Shown here: positions 16,588 through 25,770 of the stretch, one piece after another
Layout: each line of letters opens with the position of its first letter
Position numbering within the stretch: position 1 is the stretch's first letter
Assembly: GCF_040744945.1 (NCBI RefSeq)
Contig: NZ_CP160453.1
Coordinates: 6,138,001-6,202,000 of the forward strand
DNA length: 64,000 nucleotides
Direction of reading: 5' to 3'
Source of the DNA: Saccharothrix sp. HUAS TT1
GTDB taxonomy: Bacteria; Actinomycetota; Actinomycetes; Mycobacteriales; Pseudonocardiaceae
Position numbers and translations under genes: made by a program
Notes under the pieces: generated by a model
What the model saw: the letters and a program-made list of their open reading frames with translations, nothing else
What the model was told of the DNA's origin: nothing
The model's database searches: none

Positions 16588-16740
16588 GCTCGGACACCTC
16601 CCGTGCGCCGTCGTGTCACCGGGACCGCACGGCGTCCGCCGCGTTCCGGTCGTCCGGCTCCGGGTTCCCGCCGGCCGCGGTCGGGAACCTCCTCCGAACA
16701 CCGCGGGGAGCCGCGTTCGGGTGATGCCGCCGGGGACACG

Positions 16741-16891
16741 CCGGCCGCCTGGGTCGAGGTCGACGAGCTGGAGAACGAGGCCGACCAGGTCTACCGGCGG
16801 CTGCTCTCCGAGCTGTTCAACGGCCGGCGCGACGCCCTTGAGGTGATGAAGCTCAAGGACGTCGTGCACTCGATCGCGGTGAAGGAATCCT
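16741..16891 (+). pseudogene. DUF47 (PhoU-like) C-terminal fragment
   Basis: Only the last third of a DUF47 protein is recognisable (WVEVDELENEADQVYRRLL, ALEVMKLKDVV, IAVKES). The N-terminal two thirds are absent. About twenty residues normally found between KDVV and the SIAVKES tail are missing, and the stop is lost. DUF47 genes usually sit directly before pit phosphate permeases, as here. Both are broken. Confidence 0.7.
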
Positions 16892-16892
16892 C

Positions 16893-17469
16893 ATGCTCAC
16901 CGCCGGGCTGGTGCTCGCCCTCGCCTTCGACTTCACCAACGGCTTCCACGACGCGGCCAACCCCATCGCCGGCGCGGTGTCCACGCGTGCGCTCACGCTG
17001 CGCGCCGCGCTGGCCGGGGCCGTGCTGGCCTCGGTCACCACGGTGCACTGGGCGGGCGTGCTGGAGAAGGTCGTCCTGCCGATGGTGATCTCGCCGGTCG
17101 TCGGCCTGCTGCTCCGTGCCGTTCCGGGTGATCGTGGCCTGCGCGCCGGCGCTGGCGGCGGGCACCTGCTCGGGCGGGCTGCGGTTCATGCGCACGCTGG
17201 GCAGGCGGATCTTCCACCCGACCCCGCCGCACGGCTTCGCCGCCGAGCTGTCCGCGTCCTCGGTGCTGCACCTGACCGTGTTCGCGTTCCACGCGCCGAT
17301 CTTCACCACGCACGTGATCACGTCGGCCGTGATGGGCGTCGGCGCGACCACCCGCCGCTCCGCGGTGCGCTGGTCGGTGGCCGCCGACATCGCCAAGGGC
17401 TGGGTGCTGACCCTGCCCGGCTCGGCCGCCGTCGCCGCCGCCACCTGCGGCGTGGTGGCGCTGCTCTGA
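16893..17469 (+). pseudogene. pit: PiT-family inorganic phosphate transporter remnant
   Basis: The start shows ALAFDFTNGFHDAANPIA, the PiT signature. It then jumps to VHWAGVLEKVVLPMVISPVVG, skipping about 100 residues that normally include the SSSSHALIG segment. A frameshift near 17110 follows. The C-terminal part reappears in another frame from 17116 (TCSGGLRFMRTLGRR, FTTHVITSAVMGVGATTR) and ends at 17469. A functional phosphate permease is not possible from this sequence. Confidence 0.8.
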
Positions 17470-17474
17470 GGGAA

Positions 17475-17512
17475 GACCGGCCGTGGTGGCGTGCTGCCCA
17501 CCACGGCCGGTC
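17475..17512. terminator. Bidirectional hairpin terminator
   Basis: GACCGGCCGTGGTGG (17475-17489) pairs perfectly with 17498-17512 around an 8-base loop, a 15-bp stem. It separates the pit remnant from the convergent GH2 gene, only seven bases beyond that gene's stop. Confidence 0.8.
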
Positions 17513-17518
17513 ACCCGA

Positions 17519-20338
17519 TTACGGCGCCCAGGGCGCGGCCAGCGCCCAACTGCTGTCGGCGGTGAGGGTCTGCGGCCGGTTGAAGCCCGCATCACCGCCC
17601 GACGAGATGAAGACCTGCGACTCGTAGTGCCGCAGGAACCACCCCGGCTGGTTGATCGACTCGAACGTCACGCCGGCGCCGCCGACACCCGGCCGCGCGC
17701 AGAACGTGGCATCGGCCCGGAACAGCGCCGAGCCGTCGTCGGGCGAGTTGCGCACCCGGCTGTCGGCGTGCCGCAGGAACTGGCCCGGGAAGTTGACCGA
17801 CTCGAACGAGTAGCAGGACGAGTCGGCCAGACCGCGCCGGACCGTGTAGGTGGCGTCGGCCTTGAGCAACGCGCTGCTGCCGCTGCTCACCACTTCCGTG
17901 TAGGCCAGGCTGCCGGCGTGCCGCAGGTACTTGTCGGTGTGGCCCCACGTCGTGACCCGCAACGACTGGCGCACGTTCGTGGCCAGCAGCACGGAGCTGC
18001 GCCACAGCGCCGGGTCGGCCGCGTTCCAGGTGGCGTCGGCGGCGAAGCCGGTCGCCGAGTCCCAGGGGTTCGGTCCGCCGCTGCGGGCCAGGTAGGCGTT
18101 CTCGGCGTAGTGGCGCAGGTAGGCGCCCGGGAAGTTCAGCGACTCGAACGACGTGCCGCCCGCCGCCAGGCCCGGCCGCGCGCACCAGGTGGCGTCCGCG
18201 GCGAACGAGCCGCCGGTGTTCGCGTCCAGCCGCACCCGGCTGTCGGCGTGCCGCAGGTAGCGGCCCGGCTGGTTGACCGACTCGAACGAGTGGCAGCGCG
18301 CGTCGGCCAGCCCGGTGACGGTCCGGAACGACGCGTCCTGCCGGGCGCCGTCCGCGCTCCCGGCGCCGATCACGTCGGTGCGGCCGGCGGAGTTGGCGTG
18401 CCGCAGGTACCGGTCGGTGTAGCCGGGCGTGGTCACCCGGAACGACCGGACGTGCCCGGGGGTGAGGCGCACCGGCGAGTTCAGGTTGCGCGAGGCGTTG
18501 ATCAGCCCGGCGTGCGCGGCGCGGACCTGGTTGGTGTCCACCTTCTGCACGCGCCGGTCGTAGGTGAACAGGCCGTTGTACTCGCCCTCGACGTCGGTGA
18601 TCTCCGTGTAGATGTACGCGGAGACGCCCTTGGTGGTCATCAACTGCTGCACGTCGCGGACCATGCCGGTGTAGCGGTCGTTGAGCTGCGCGGTGCTGAA
18701 GACCTGCTCGTAGGCGAAGAACTGGCCGTTGGGGCTGTACTCGTGACCGGGGTTGCGCAGCCCGATCCCGCCGAACTCGCCCAGCACGGAGAACCGCGAC
18801 GCCGAGGGCCGCGGCGCGTCGGGCCCGGTGTAGACGTGCCAGTCGATCATGTCGCCGGTCCCGGGGTCGCCCTTGGAGGCGCAGCAGTTGTAGCCGCTGT
18901 GCGCGTTCATCAACCGGGTCGGGTCGTGGTTCTCCAGGCTCGTGGTGACGCGCTGGGTCTCGGCGAGGTTCCACTCGCCCCAGCCCTCGTTGAACGGCAC
19001 GTAGGCGATCACGGCCGGGGAGAACCGGTGCTCGTCGACGATCTCGCGGGCCTCGGTCTCGAACTGGGCGATCTGCGCCGGCGTCCGGTTGGCGTCGAAC
19101 GCCTGCGTGGACGGGACGTCCTGCCACACCAGCAGGCCGAGCCGGTCGGCGTGGTAGTACCAGCGGGCCGGTTCCACCTTGATGTGCTTGCGGACCATGT
19201 TGAAGCCGAGGTCCTTGTGCTTCTGCAGGTCGAACGCCAGCGCCGCGTCGGTCGGCGCGGTGTAGAGGCCGTCCGGCCAGAAGCCCTGGTCCAGCGTGCC
19301 GACCTGGAACACGAACTCGCCGTTCAGGGTCGGCCGCAGGACGCCGTCGACCACCTTCTTGCCCACCTCGCGCATGCCGAAGTAGTTCACCACCTGGTCG
19401 ACGGCGCCGCCGGAGGCGTTGCGCAGCGACACGCGCAGGTTGTACAGGTACGGGTCGTCGGGCGACCACCGCCGGGCGTTGGGCACCGGCACCGAGAACT
19501 CGGTGAACCCGCCGCTGGCGCTGCCCACGACGGTGGAGCCGGCCATCGCCTCGGCCAGCACGGTGTGGCCGGTGACGTCGCCGCGGGTGAAGACCCGGAC
19601 CCGGGCGGTGTTGTTCGCCAGGTTCGGGTGGACGTCCACGGAGTAGATCGAGGACGCCGCCGTCGGCTCCAGCCAGACGGTCTGCCAGATGCCCGACGAC
19701 GGCGTGTAGAAGATGCCGCTCGCGTTGTTGGTCTGCTTGCCGATCGGCTGCTTCTCGCCCCGGCCGTCGGTCGGGTCGTACACGCGCACCACGATCTCGT
19801 TCGTGCCGCCGTTGAGCTGCGGCGTGATGTCGACCTCGAACCGGTCGTAGCCACCCTTGTGCGTGGTGACCTGGGCGCCGTTGACCCAGACCGTGGCCTC
19901 GTAGTCGACCGCGCCGAAGTGCAGCTGCACGCGCCGCCCGGCCCAGGACTGCGGGACGGTGAACGTGCGGCGGTAGAACATCAGGTCGCGGTTGTCGTTG
20001 CGCATGATGCCGGACAGCGCCGACTCGATCGGGTAAGGCACCAGGACGCGCTCGGGCAGGGTCTGGCCGAGCGGCGGCGCCGCGTACCGGTTGACGTTGC
20101 CCGCGCCGTCGGTGGCGGGGTTGAGGAACTGCCACTCGCCGTTGAGCGACTGCCAGTCCGGACGGGTCATCTGCGGGCGGGGGTACTCCGGCAGGGGGTT
20201 GGTGGTGGACACCTGGCCGGTCCACGGCGTGGACAGCGGCGGCGTCTTCGGCACGACGGCGGCCGAGGCGGGCGCGACGGCGGCGAGACCGCCGAGCACG
20301 GCCAGCACGGCCGCCACGGGGGCGACGAATCGGTGCAT
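17519..20338 (-). CDS. Secreted glycoside hydrolase family 2 with two AbfB (CBM42) domains
   Basis: The 939-residue protein starts with a Sec signal (FVAPVAAVLAVLGGLAAVAP, cleavage after ASA). GH2 jelly-roll, Ig-like and TIM-barrel parts follow to about residue 600. The acid/base Glu is visible in VPFNEGWGEWN and the nucleophile Glu in VLGEFGGIG. The C-terminal third holds two AbfB beta-trefoils with repeated SFESVNFPG and YLRHADSRVR motifs that bind arabinofuranosyl side chains. The bond cleaved could be beta-galactoside, alpha-arabinopyranoside or beta-glucuronide. Neighbours suggest arabinan or arabinogalactan as target. ATG 20338 follows AAGGAG. It is the last gene of the GH43-importer cluster, 41 bases after the GH43 gene. 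Confidence 0.88.
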   Translation of the reverse strand: MHRFVAPVAAVLAVLGGLAAVAPASAAVVPKTPPLSTPWTGQVSTTNPLPEYPRPQMTRPDWQSLNGEWQFLNPATDGAGNVNRYAAPPLGQTLPERVLVPYPIESALSGIMRNDNRDLMFYRRTFTVPQSWAGRRVQLHFGAVDYEATVWVNGAQVTTHKGGYDRFEVDITPQLNGGTNEIVVRVYDPTDGRGEKQPIGKQTNNASGIFYTPSSGIWQTVWLEPTAASSIYSVDVHPNLANNTARVRVFTRGDVTGHTVLAEAMAGSTVVGSASGGFTEFSVPVPNARRWSPDDPYLYNLRVSLRNASGGAVDQVVNYFGMREVGKKVVDGVLRPTLNGEFVFQVGTLDQGFWPDGLYTAPTDAALAFDLQKHKDLGFNMVRKHIKVEPARWYYHADRLGLLVWQDVPSTQAFDANRTPAQIAQFETEAREIVDEHRFSPAVIAYVPFNEGWGEWNLAETQRVTTSLENHDPTRLMNAHSGYNCCASKGDPGTGDMIDWHVYTGPDAPRPSASRFSVLGEFGGIGLRNPGHEYSPNGQFFAYEQVFSTAQLNDRYTGMVRDVQQLMTTKGVSAYIYTEITDVEGEYNGLFTYDRRVQKVDTNQVRAAHAGLINASRNLNSPVRLTPGHVRSFRVTTPGYTDRYLRHANSAGRTDVIGAGSADGARQDASFRTVTGLADARCHSFESVNQPGRYLRHADSRVRLDANTGGSFAADATWCARPGLAAGGTSFESLNFPGAYLRHYAENAYLARSGGPNPWDSATGFAADATWNAADPALWRSSVLLATNVRQSLRVTTWGHTDKYLRHAGSLAYTEVVSSGSSALLKADATYTVRRGLADSSCYSFESVNFPGQFLRHADSRVRNSPDDGSALFRADATFCARPGVGGAGVTFESINQPGWFLRHYESQVFISSGGDAGFNRPQTLTADSSWALAAPWAP

Positions 20339-20379
20339 CGGACTCCTTCGGGAGGGAGGGGAGGTCGGGCGGCGGAGGG

Positions 20380-22302
20380 TCAGCCGAACACCCGGAGCTC
20401 GTAGACGCGCGCGGCGGCGTCGGCCCCGTTCGTGGCGGTGGTCACGTCCAGTCGCGCGTACCGGCCGGACACGCCGGTGACCGGGTGCGCGCTGGTGGCC
20501 GCGGTGTTGTCGGCGACCTGGACGACCCGCCGCCAGGTCACGCCGTCGTCCGACACCGACAGGGTGAACGCCCTGGTGTTGAACGCGGCCTGCTCGCCAC
20601 CCGCTTGGGCGTGGGCGACCTCGAACCGGCTGATCGACCTGGTCGCGCCGAGGTCGACGCGCAGCCACGGACCGGCCGCGCTGGAGCAGAACTTGTCGGA
20701 GTTGCCGCCGTTCACCGTGCCGTTGACCGCCTTCTCGGGGCCCTCGGTCGGCGAGCAGGGCGTCGAGCCGGTGGCAGGCCGCCCCTGCGCCAGGTTGGTC
20801 CCGCCCGCGGTGGCCGGTTGGACGGACAGGTCGTCGAACGCCGCGGCGGCGTTGTACACCCGCACGCCGTTCGCGCCGCTGCTGTGGGCGGCGTCGGTGA
20901 CGCTGATCCTGGGCGTGGCCATGTCGTCCACGAACACCTTGATCGACGTGCCCACGGCGGTGACCCGCATCCGGTGCGCGACGCCAGGGGTGACGGTCAG
21001 CGGCGCGGAGCCCAGCTGGGTCCAGGAGTTGTCCGCCCGGCCGAGGACCACCCGCCCGGCGGGGCTGATGCCCGCGTAGTAGCCGGCGTAGCTGTCGGCG
21101 CCGACCGCCGGCCTGGTGGCGCGGAAGACCAGGCCCGCGTCACCGCCGCCGGACGTGACCGTGACGGCGGTGTCCTGGGTGAAGTCGGCGAAGTTGGTGT
21201 CCAGCAGCGCCTTGCCGCCGGCCGACGAGCCCGTGCGGTACTGCCCGCCGGTGGCCGTCCACGTGCCGCCGTAGGTCTTCCAGCCCAGGGCGTTGTCGTC
21301 GGAGAAGTCGTCCTGGACCCGCATGGCGACCCGGCGGATCGTGCCGTCGGCGTTGAAGTGCATGCGGTCGTAGGCGAGCTGGCGGTGGTTGCCGTCGGTC
21401 TCGCTCAGCGGCCGGCGGTGGTAGACGACGTACCAGGTGTCGGTGCCCGGCACGTTGATCACCGAGTTGTGCCCCGAGCCGCGCGCCACCGCCGGGTCCT
21501 GCGCGAGCACCTTGTCGAGCTTGGCGAACGGCCCGGTCGGCGAGTCGGAGATCGCGTAGGACACCGAGTAGTCCGGGCCGGTCCAGCCGCCCTCGGACCA
21601 CATCAGGTAGTACCTGCCGTTCCGCTTGAACATCTGCGGGCCCTCGACGTAGCCCGACGGCGTGATCTCCTTGTAGGTGCTGCCGTCCGGGAACGTGCCG
21701 ATGCTCGTCATGTCGGCGTTGAGCTTGACCACGTTGGCGTGGCTGTGGCCGCCGTAGTACATGTACGCCTGACCGTCGTCGTCGATGAAGACGTCCTGGT
21801 CGATGGGCTGCGCGCCGTTGTGGAACTGCGAGACGAGCGGGCGGCCGATGGCGTCGCGGTACGGGCCCTCGGGCCGGTCGGCGACGGCCACGCCGATGCC
21901 GCCGAGCTGCGAGTTGTCCTGGATGTCGTTGGCGGCGAAGTACAGGTAGTACTTGCCGTTGCGGGTGATGGGGGCGGGCGCCCACACCGCGTACTTCGCC
22001 CACGAGACGTTCGCCACGGTGAGCACGTTGGGGTGCTTGGTCCAGCGCACCAGGTCGGTGGAGGAGAACGCGTCGAGGTAGGTCTGCTCGGCGTAGGTCT
22101 TCGAGGTGGTCGGGAACACCCAGTACCGGTCGCCGTACACCGCGACGTCCGGGTCTGCGTACCACCCGTCGGTGAACGGGTTGCCGGCCACAGCGGTCGG
22201 CAGGTCGGGCGCCGCGGCCGCCACCGCGGGGGGTGGCGGCGCGGCGACGAGCAGCCCGGCGAGGACTGCGCCGGTGAACCAGGGCAGGGAAGCGGTCGAC
22301 AT
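20380..22302 (-). CDS. Secreted GH43 arabinosidase/arabinanase-like enzyme with LamG-like and F5/8C domains
   Basis: The 640-residue protein has a signal peptide (LPWFTGAVLAGLLVAAPPPP, then AVAAA). The GH43 propeller follows: base Asp in WYADPDVAVYGD, pKa-tuning Asp in PIDQDVFIDDDGQ, acid Glu in GYVEGPQMFKRNG. A concanavalin-like module (residues about 320-490) and a discoidin/F5-8C sugar-binding domain end the protein. These enzymes attack arabinofuranosyl or xylosyl linkages outside the cell. ATG 22302 follows CTGGAG. The ABC importer genes directly upstream probably take up its product. I cannot separate endo-arabinanase from arabinofuranosidase by eye. Confidence 0.87.
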   Translation of the reverse strand: MSTASLPWFTGAVLAGLLVAAPPPPAVAAAAPDLPTAVAGNPFTDGWYADPDVAVYGDRYWVFPTTSKTYAEQTYLDAFSSTDLVRWTKHPNVLTVANVSWAKYAVWAPAPITRNGKYYLYFAANDIQDNSQLGGIGVAVADRPEGPYRDAIGRPLVSQFHNGAQPIDQDVFIDDDGQAYMYYGGHSHANVVKLNADMTSIGTFPDGSTYKEITPSGYVEGPQMFKRNGRYYLMWSEGGWTGPDYSVSYAISDSPTGPFAKLDKVLAQDPAVARGSGHNSVINVPGTDTWYVVYHRRPLSETDGNHRQLAYDRMHFNADGTIRRVAMRVQDDFSDDNALGWKTYGGTWTATGGQYRTGSSAGGKALLDTNFADFTQDTAVTVTSGGGDAGLVFRATRPAVGADSYAGYYAGISPAGRVVLGRADNSWTQLGSAPLTVTPGVAHRMRVTAVGTSIKVFVDDMATPRISVTDAAHSSGANGVRVYNAAAAFDDLSVQPATAGGTNLAQGRPATGSTPCSPTEGPEKAVNGTVNGGNSDKFCSSAAGPWLRVDLGATRSISRFEVAHAQAGGEQAAFNTRAFTLSVSDDGVTWRRVVQVADNTAATSAHPVTGVSGRYARLDVTTATNGADAAARVYELRVFG

Positions 22303-22331
22303 CGGCAGCTCCAGGTTCTGGTAGCAGGGGA

Positions 22332-23306
22332 CTATCTGTCTGGCGCCTTGGCCAGCGAGCGCTGGAGCACGACCACCACCAGCAGGAACGCGCCGCTGAC
22401 CACGGACTGGTAGTTGCTGTCCAGCGTGCCGATCTGGTTGATCACGTTCTGGATCACGGTCCGCAGCGCCACGCCGATGACCGTGCCCAGCACGGTGCCG
22501 AGGCCGCCGGTCAGCAGGGTGCCGCCGATGACGACCGCGGCGATGGCGTCCAGCTCCAGGCCGACGCCGATGACGGTCACCCCCGACTGGAGGTAGGCCG
22601 CCGTCATCGCGCCCGCGAGGCCGGACAGCAAGCCCGACATCACATACACGAGGACCTTGGTCCGGGCCACCGGCAGGCCCATCAGCAGCGCGGAGTGCTC
22701 CGCGCCGCCGACCGCGAACACCGACTGGCCGAACGCGGTGCGGCGCAGCAGCACGCCGCCCGCGACGGCCAGGGCCAGCGCGACGAACACCGGGTAGCCG
22801 AAGCCGAACAGCGTGCCCCGGCCCAGTTCGAGGAACGCCGAGCCGTCGGCGATCCGGTAGGTGGTGGCGCCCTCGGAGGTGATCGCCAGCAGCAGGCCCC
22901 GGGCGAACAGCAGGGTGGCCAGGGTGACGATGAACGGCGCCATCCCGGTCCGCGCCACCAGCACCCCGTTGAGCAGGCCGATCAGCCCGCACACCACCAG
23001 CGGCAGCAGCAGGGCGGCGAGGAAGCCCCACTGCGACCCGTACGCGGCCAGCACGCCGCCCAGCGCGTAGACCGAGCCCACCGACAGGTCGATGCCGCCG
23101 GTGATGATGACGAACGTCATCCCGAGGGCCACGACCGCCAGGAACGAGCTCTGCAACGCGATGTCGCGCACGTTGTCGAGGCTGCCGAACCGGGGGAACG
23201 ACAGCCACGCCACGACCACCATCAGCACCAGCGCCACGGTGGCGCCCTGCCGCTGCAGCACGCTCACCCAGGACGCCCGGCGCGCCTTCGCGTCCACGAC
23301 GGTCAT
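22332..23306 (-). CDS. Sugar ABC transporter permease (RbsC/YjfF type)
   Basis: The 324-residue permease of the CUT2 family has about ten hydrophobic segments. The signature loop is VALGMTFVIITGGIDLSVGS, followed by AVVIGGTLLTGGLGTVLGT. It pairs with the permease at 23303, with a four-base stop/start overlap, so the importer has two different permeases, as in the E. coli galactofuranose system YtfT/YjfF. Confidence 0.92.
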   Translation of the reverse strand: MTVVDAKARRASWVSVLQRQGATVALVLMVVVAWLSFPRFGSLDNVRDIALQSSFLAVVALGMTFVIITGGIDLSVGSVYALGGVLAAYGSQWGFLAALLLPLVVCGLIGLLNGVLVARTGMAPFIVTLATLLFARGLLLAITSEGATTYRIADGSAFLELGRGTLFGFGYPVFVALALAVAGGVLLRRTAFGQSVFAVGGAEHSALLMGLPVARTKVLVYVMSGLLSGLAGAMTAAYLQSGVTVIGVGLELDAIAAVVIGGTLLTGGLGTVLGTVIGVALRTVIQNVINQIGTLDSNYQSVVSGAFLLVVVVLQRSLAKAPDR

Positions 23307-24253
23307 CGGCTGCTCCGCTCACGGGCCAGGTAGACCGCGCCGACGATGATGGCGGCCTGCGCCATCTGCGCGGTCGAGTAGGGCAGGTCGTGCTTGATCA
23401 GCGTGGCCGCGACCAGCTGCATGAGCAGCGCGCCCATGACGGTGCCGAGCACCCGGACCCGGCCGCCGGTCAACGGCGTGCCGCCGACCACCACGGCGGT
23501 GATGGCGGACAGCTCCACCAGCATGCCGATGTCGGCCGGGTCCGACGCCGACAGGCGTGCGGTGGACAGCACGCCCGCCACCGCGGCCAGGACGCCGCAG
23601 ATCACGTACACGCCGATCAGCACCCGCCGCACCGGCAGGCCGGCCAGCGCGGACGCCGCCCGGTTGCCGCCGATCGCGACCAGCTGCCTGCCGAACGTGG
23701 TCCGCCCCACCAGCAGGGCCACGAGCACCGCGAACACCCCGGCGGCGAGCACGCTGACCGGGACGCCGAGCACGTCGCCGCTGCCCAGCCACAGGAACGC
23801 CGGGTCGTGCAGCTGGGTGAGCTGCCCGTCGGCGATCACCAGGGCCAGGCCCCGGCCGCCGACCAGCAGCGCCAGGGTCGCCACGATCGGCTGGACGCCG
23901 AGGTTCGCGACGAGCACGCCGTTGAACGCGCCCGCGACGAGCCCCGCCGCCAGGGCGACGGCCACGGCGGGCAGCGGGCCGTAGCCGAGGTAGAGCGGGA
24001 TGACGGCGGCGGACAGCGCCATCACCGCGCCGACCGACAGGTCCACCCCCTCGGTGCCGATGACGAGCGCCATGCCGAGCGCCACGACGCACACCGGCGC
24101 GGCCTGCACGAGCTGGGTGCGGAAGTTGCCGATGGACAGGAAGTTCGCCGTGAACGCGATGTTGAACAGCAGCAGCGCCGCTACGGCCGCGTAGACGCCG
24201 TACTCCTGCAGCCACCGCGCGGTGCGGTGGCGGTCGAGCGCGAGCGCGGTCAC
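23303..24253 (-). CDS. Sugar ABC transporter permease (RbsC/YtfT type)
   Basis: The 316-residue CUT2 permease carries VVALGMALVIGTEGVDLSVGA and VVVGGTPLTGGRVRVLGT. It overlaps both neighbours by four bases (ATP-binding gene upstream, second permease downstream), so the operon is tightly coupled. Two distinct permeases plus one double-domain ATPase and one binding protein is the YtfQRT-YjfF layout, which favours furanose sugars. Confidence 0.92.
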   Translation of the reverse strand: MTALALDRHRTARWLQEYGVYAAVAALLLFNIAFTANFLSIGNFRTQLVQAAPVCVVALGMALVIGTEGVDLSVGAVMALSAAVIPLYLGYGPLPAVAVALAAGLVAGAFNGVLVANLGVQPIVATLALLVGGRGLALVIADGQLTQLHDPAFLWLGSGDVLGVPVSVLAAGVFAVLVALLVGRTTFGRQLVAIGGNRAASALAGLPVRRVLIGVYVICGVLAAVAGVLSTARLSASDPADIGMLVELSAITAVVVGGTPLTGGRVRVLGTVMGALLMQLVAATLIKHDLPYSTAQMAQAAIIVGAVYLARERSSR

Positions 24254-25770
24254 GACTCCCCCGTCCCGGTGTCGCCGGCGGCGATCGCCGCGAGCACGTT
24301 GTCCTGGGTCACCTGGTCGCCGACCAGCTCACCCGCGACCGCGCCGTCCTTGAGCACCACGATCCGGTCCGCGCCGTCCAGCAGCTCCTCCAGTTCCGAC
24401 GAGATCAGCAGCACCGCGAGCCCCTCACCGGCCAGCTCGTCGATCAGCGCCTGCACCTCGGCCTTCGCGCCCACGTCGATGCCGCGGGTCGGCTCGTCCA
24501 GCAGCAGCACCTCCGGCTGCGTGCACAGCCACCGGGCCAGCAGCACCTTCTGCTGGTTGCCGCCGGACAGCTCGGCGACCTTCTGCTCCGGGCTGGACAC
24601 CTTGATCCGCAGCCGCCGGACGAACGCCTCCACGATCCGGTCCTGCTTCGCGCGGCTGACCACGCCGAAGCGGGACAGCCGCGGCAGGGCGGCGAGCACG
24701 ATGTTCTCCCGCACCGACAGGGTGGGGACGATGCCGTCGGCCTTGCGGTCCTCGGCGAGCATGGCGATCCCGGCCCGCATCGCGCCCGGCACGCCGGAGC
24801 CGACCGCCCTGCCGCCGACCAGGACGTCGCCGGAGTCCAGCGGCAGCGCGCCGATGACGGCCCGCGCGGTCTCCGAGCGGCCGGAGCCGAGCAGCCCGGC
24901 CAGGCCGACGACCTCGCCGGGCCGGATCGACACCGACACGTCGCGCAGCCGTCGACCGCTGGTCAGGCCCCTGGCCTGGAGCACCGGCTCGCGGCCCGCG
25001 TGGTGGTCCTCGCCGAACGCGGTCACGCCGTGCTCGCGGATGTCGCCGACCGCGCGGCCGAGCATCATGGACACCAGTTCCAGCCGCGACAGGTCGGCCA
25101 GCGGCCCGGTGTGCACGCGACGGCCGTCGCGCAGCACGGTGACCCGGTCGCAGATCCGGTACAGCTCGTCCATCCGGTGGCTGACGTAGACGATCGCGGT
25201 ACCGCGCTCGTGCAGCCGCCGGACGACCGAGAACAGCGTCTCGACCTCGCGCGGCTCCAACGACGACGTCGGCTCGTCCATGATCACCACGTCGACGTCG
25301 TCCGCCGCCGCGACCGCCCGCGCCAGCGCGACCATCTGCTGCGCGCCGACCGCGAGCGTCCCCAGCGGGCGGCGGACGTCGGTGACGATGCCGTACCCGG
25401 CCAGCAGCTCGGCAGCGTCGGCGTTGACCTTCCGCCAGTCGACCAGCCCCCACCGGCGCGGCTCGCGACCCAGGAACAGGTTGCCCGCCACGCTCATCAG
25501 CGGCACCAGGTTCACCTCCTGGTAGATCGTGGAGATGCCCGCCCGCCGCGCGTCCGCGGGCTTGGTGAACACCACGGGCTCGCCGCGGTGCAGCAGAACG
25601 CCGGAGGTGGGGCGGTGCACGCCCGTCAGCACCTTGATGAGGGTGGACTTGCCGGCGCCGTTCTCGCCGACCAGGGCGTGCACCTCCCCCGGCTCCACCT
25701 TGAACGACACCCGGTCCAGGGCGCGGACGCCCACGAACTCCTTGGTGACGTCGGAGACCTCCAGCGCCAT
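24250..25770 (-). CDS. Sugar ABC transporter ATP-binding protein (RbsA/YtfR type)
   Basis: The 506-residue protein holds two fused nucleotide-binding domains. The first has Walker A GENGAGKST, a degenerate LAVGAQQ signature and Walker B VVIMDEPTSS. The second has a degenerate P-loop (GLLGSGRSE), an intact LSGGNQQK signature and LLLDEPTRGIDVGAK. This asymmetry is normal for CUT2 ATPases. Unlike the uronide importer, this one carries its own ATPase. Its ATG overlaps the last base of the binding-protein stop. Confidence 0.93.
   Translation of the reverse strand: MALEVSDVTKEFVGVRALDRVSFKVEPGEVHALVGENGAGKSTLIKVLTGVHRPTSGVLLHRGEPVVFTKPADARRAGISTIYQEVNLVPLMSVAGNLFLGREPRRWGLVDWRKVNADAAELLAGYGIVTDVRRPLGTLAVGAQQMVALARAVAAADDVDVVIMDEPTSSLEPREVETLFSVVRRLHERGTAIVYVSHRMDELYRICDRVTVLRDGRRVHTGPLADLSRLELVSMMLGRAVGDIREHGVTAFGEDHHAGREPVLQARGLTSGRRLRDVSVSIRPGEVVGLAGLLGSGRSETARAVIGALPLDSGDVLVGGRAVGSGVPGAMRAGIAMLAEDRKADGIVPTLSVRENIVLAALPRLSRFGVVSRAKQDRIVEAFVRRLRIKVSSPEQKVAELSGGNQQKVLLARWLCTQPEVLLLDEPTRGIDVGAKAEVQALIDELAGEGLAVLLISSELEELLDGADRIVVLKDGAVAGELVGDQVTQDNVLAAIAAGDTGTGES

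Noticed and set aside
17483..20404. 973-codon plus-strand frame opposite the GH2 gene
   Set aside because: It is a GC-rich antisense frame with Val/Gly/Arg bias; the opposite strand encodes clear GH2 and AbfB motifs and a signal peptide.
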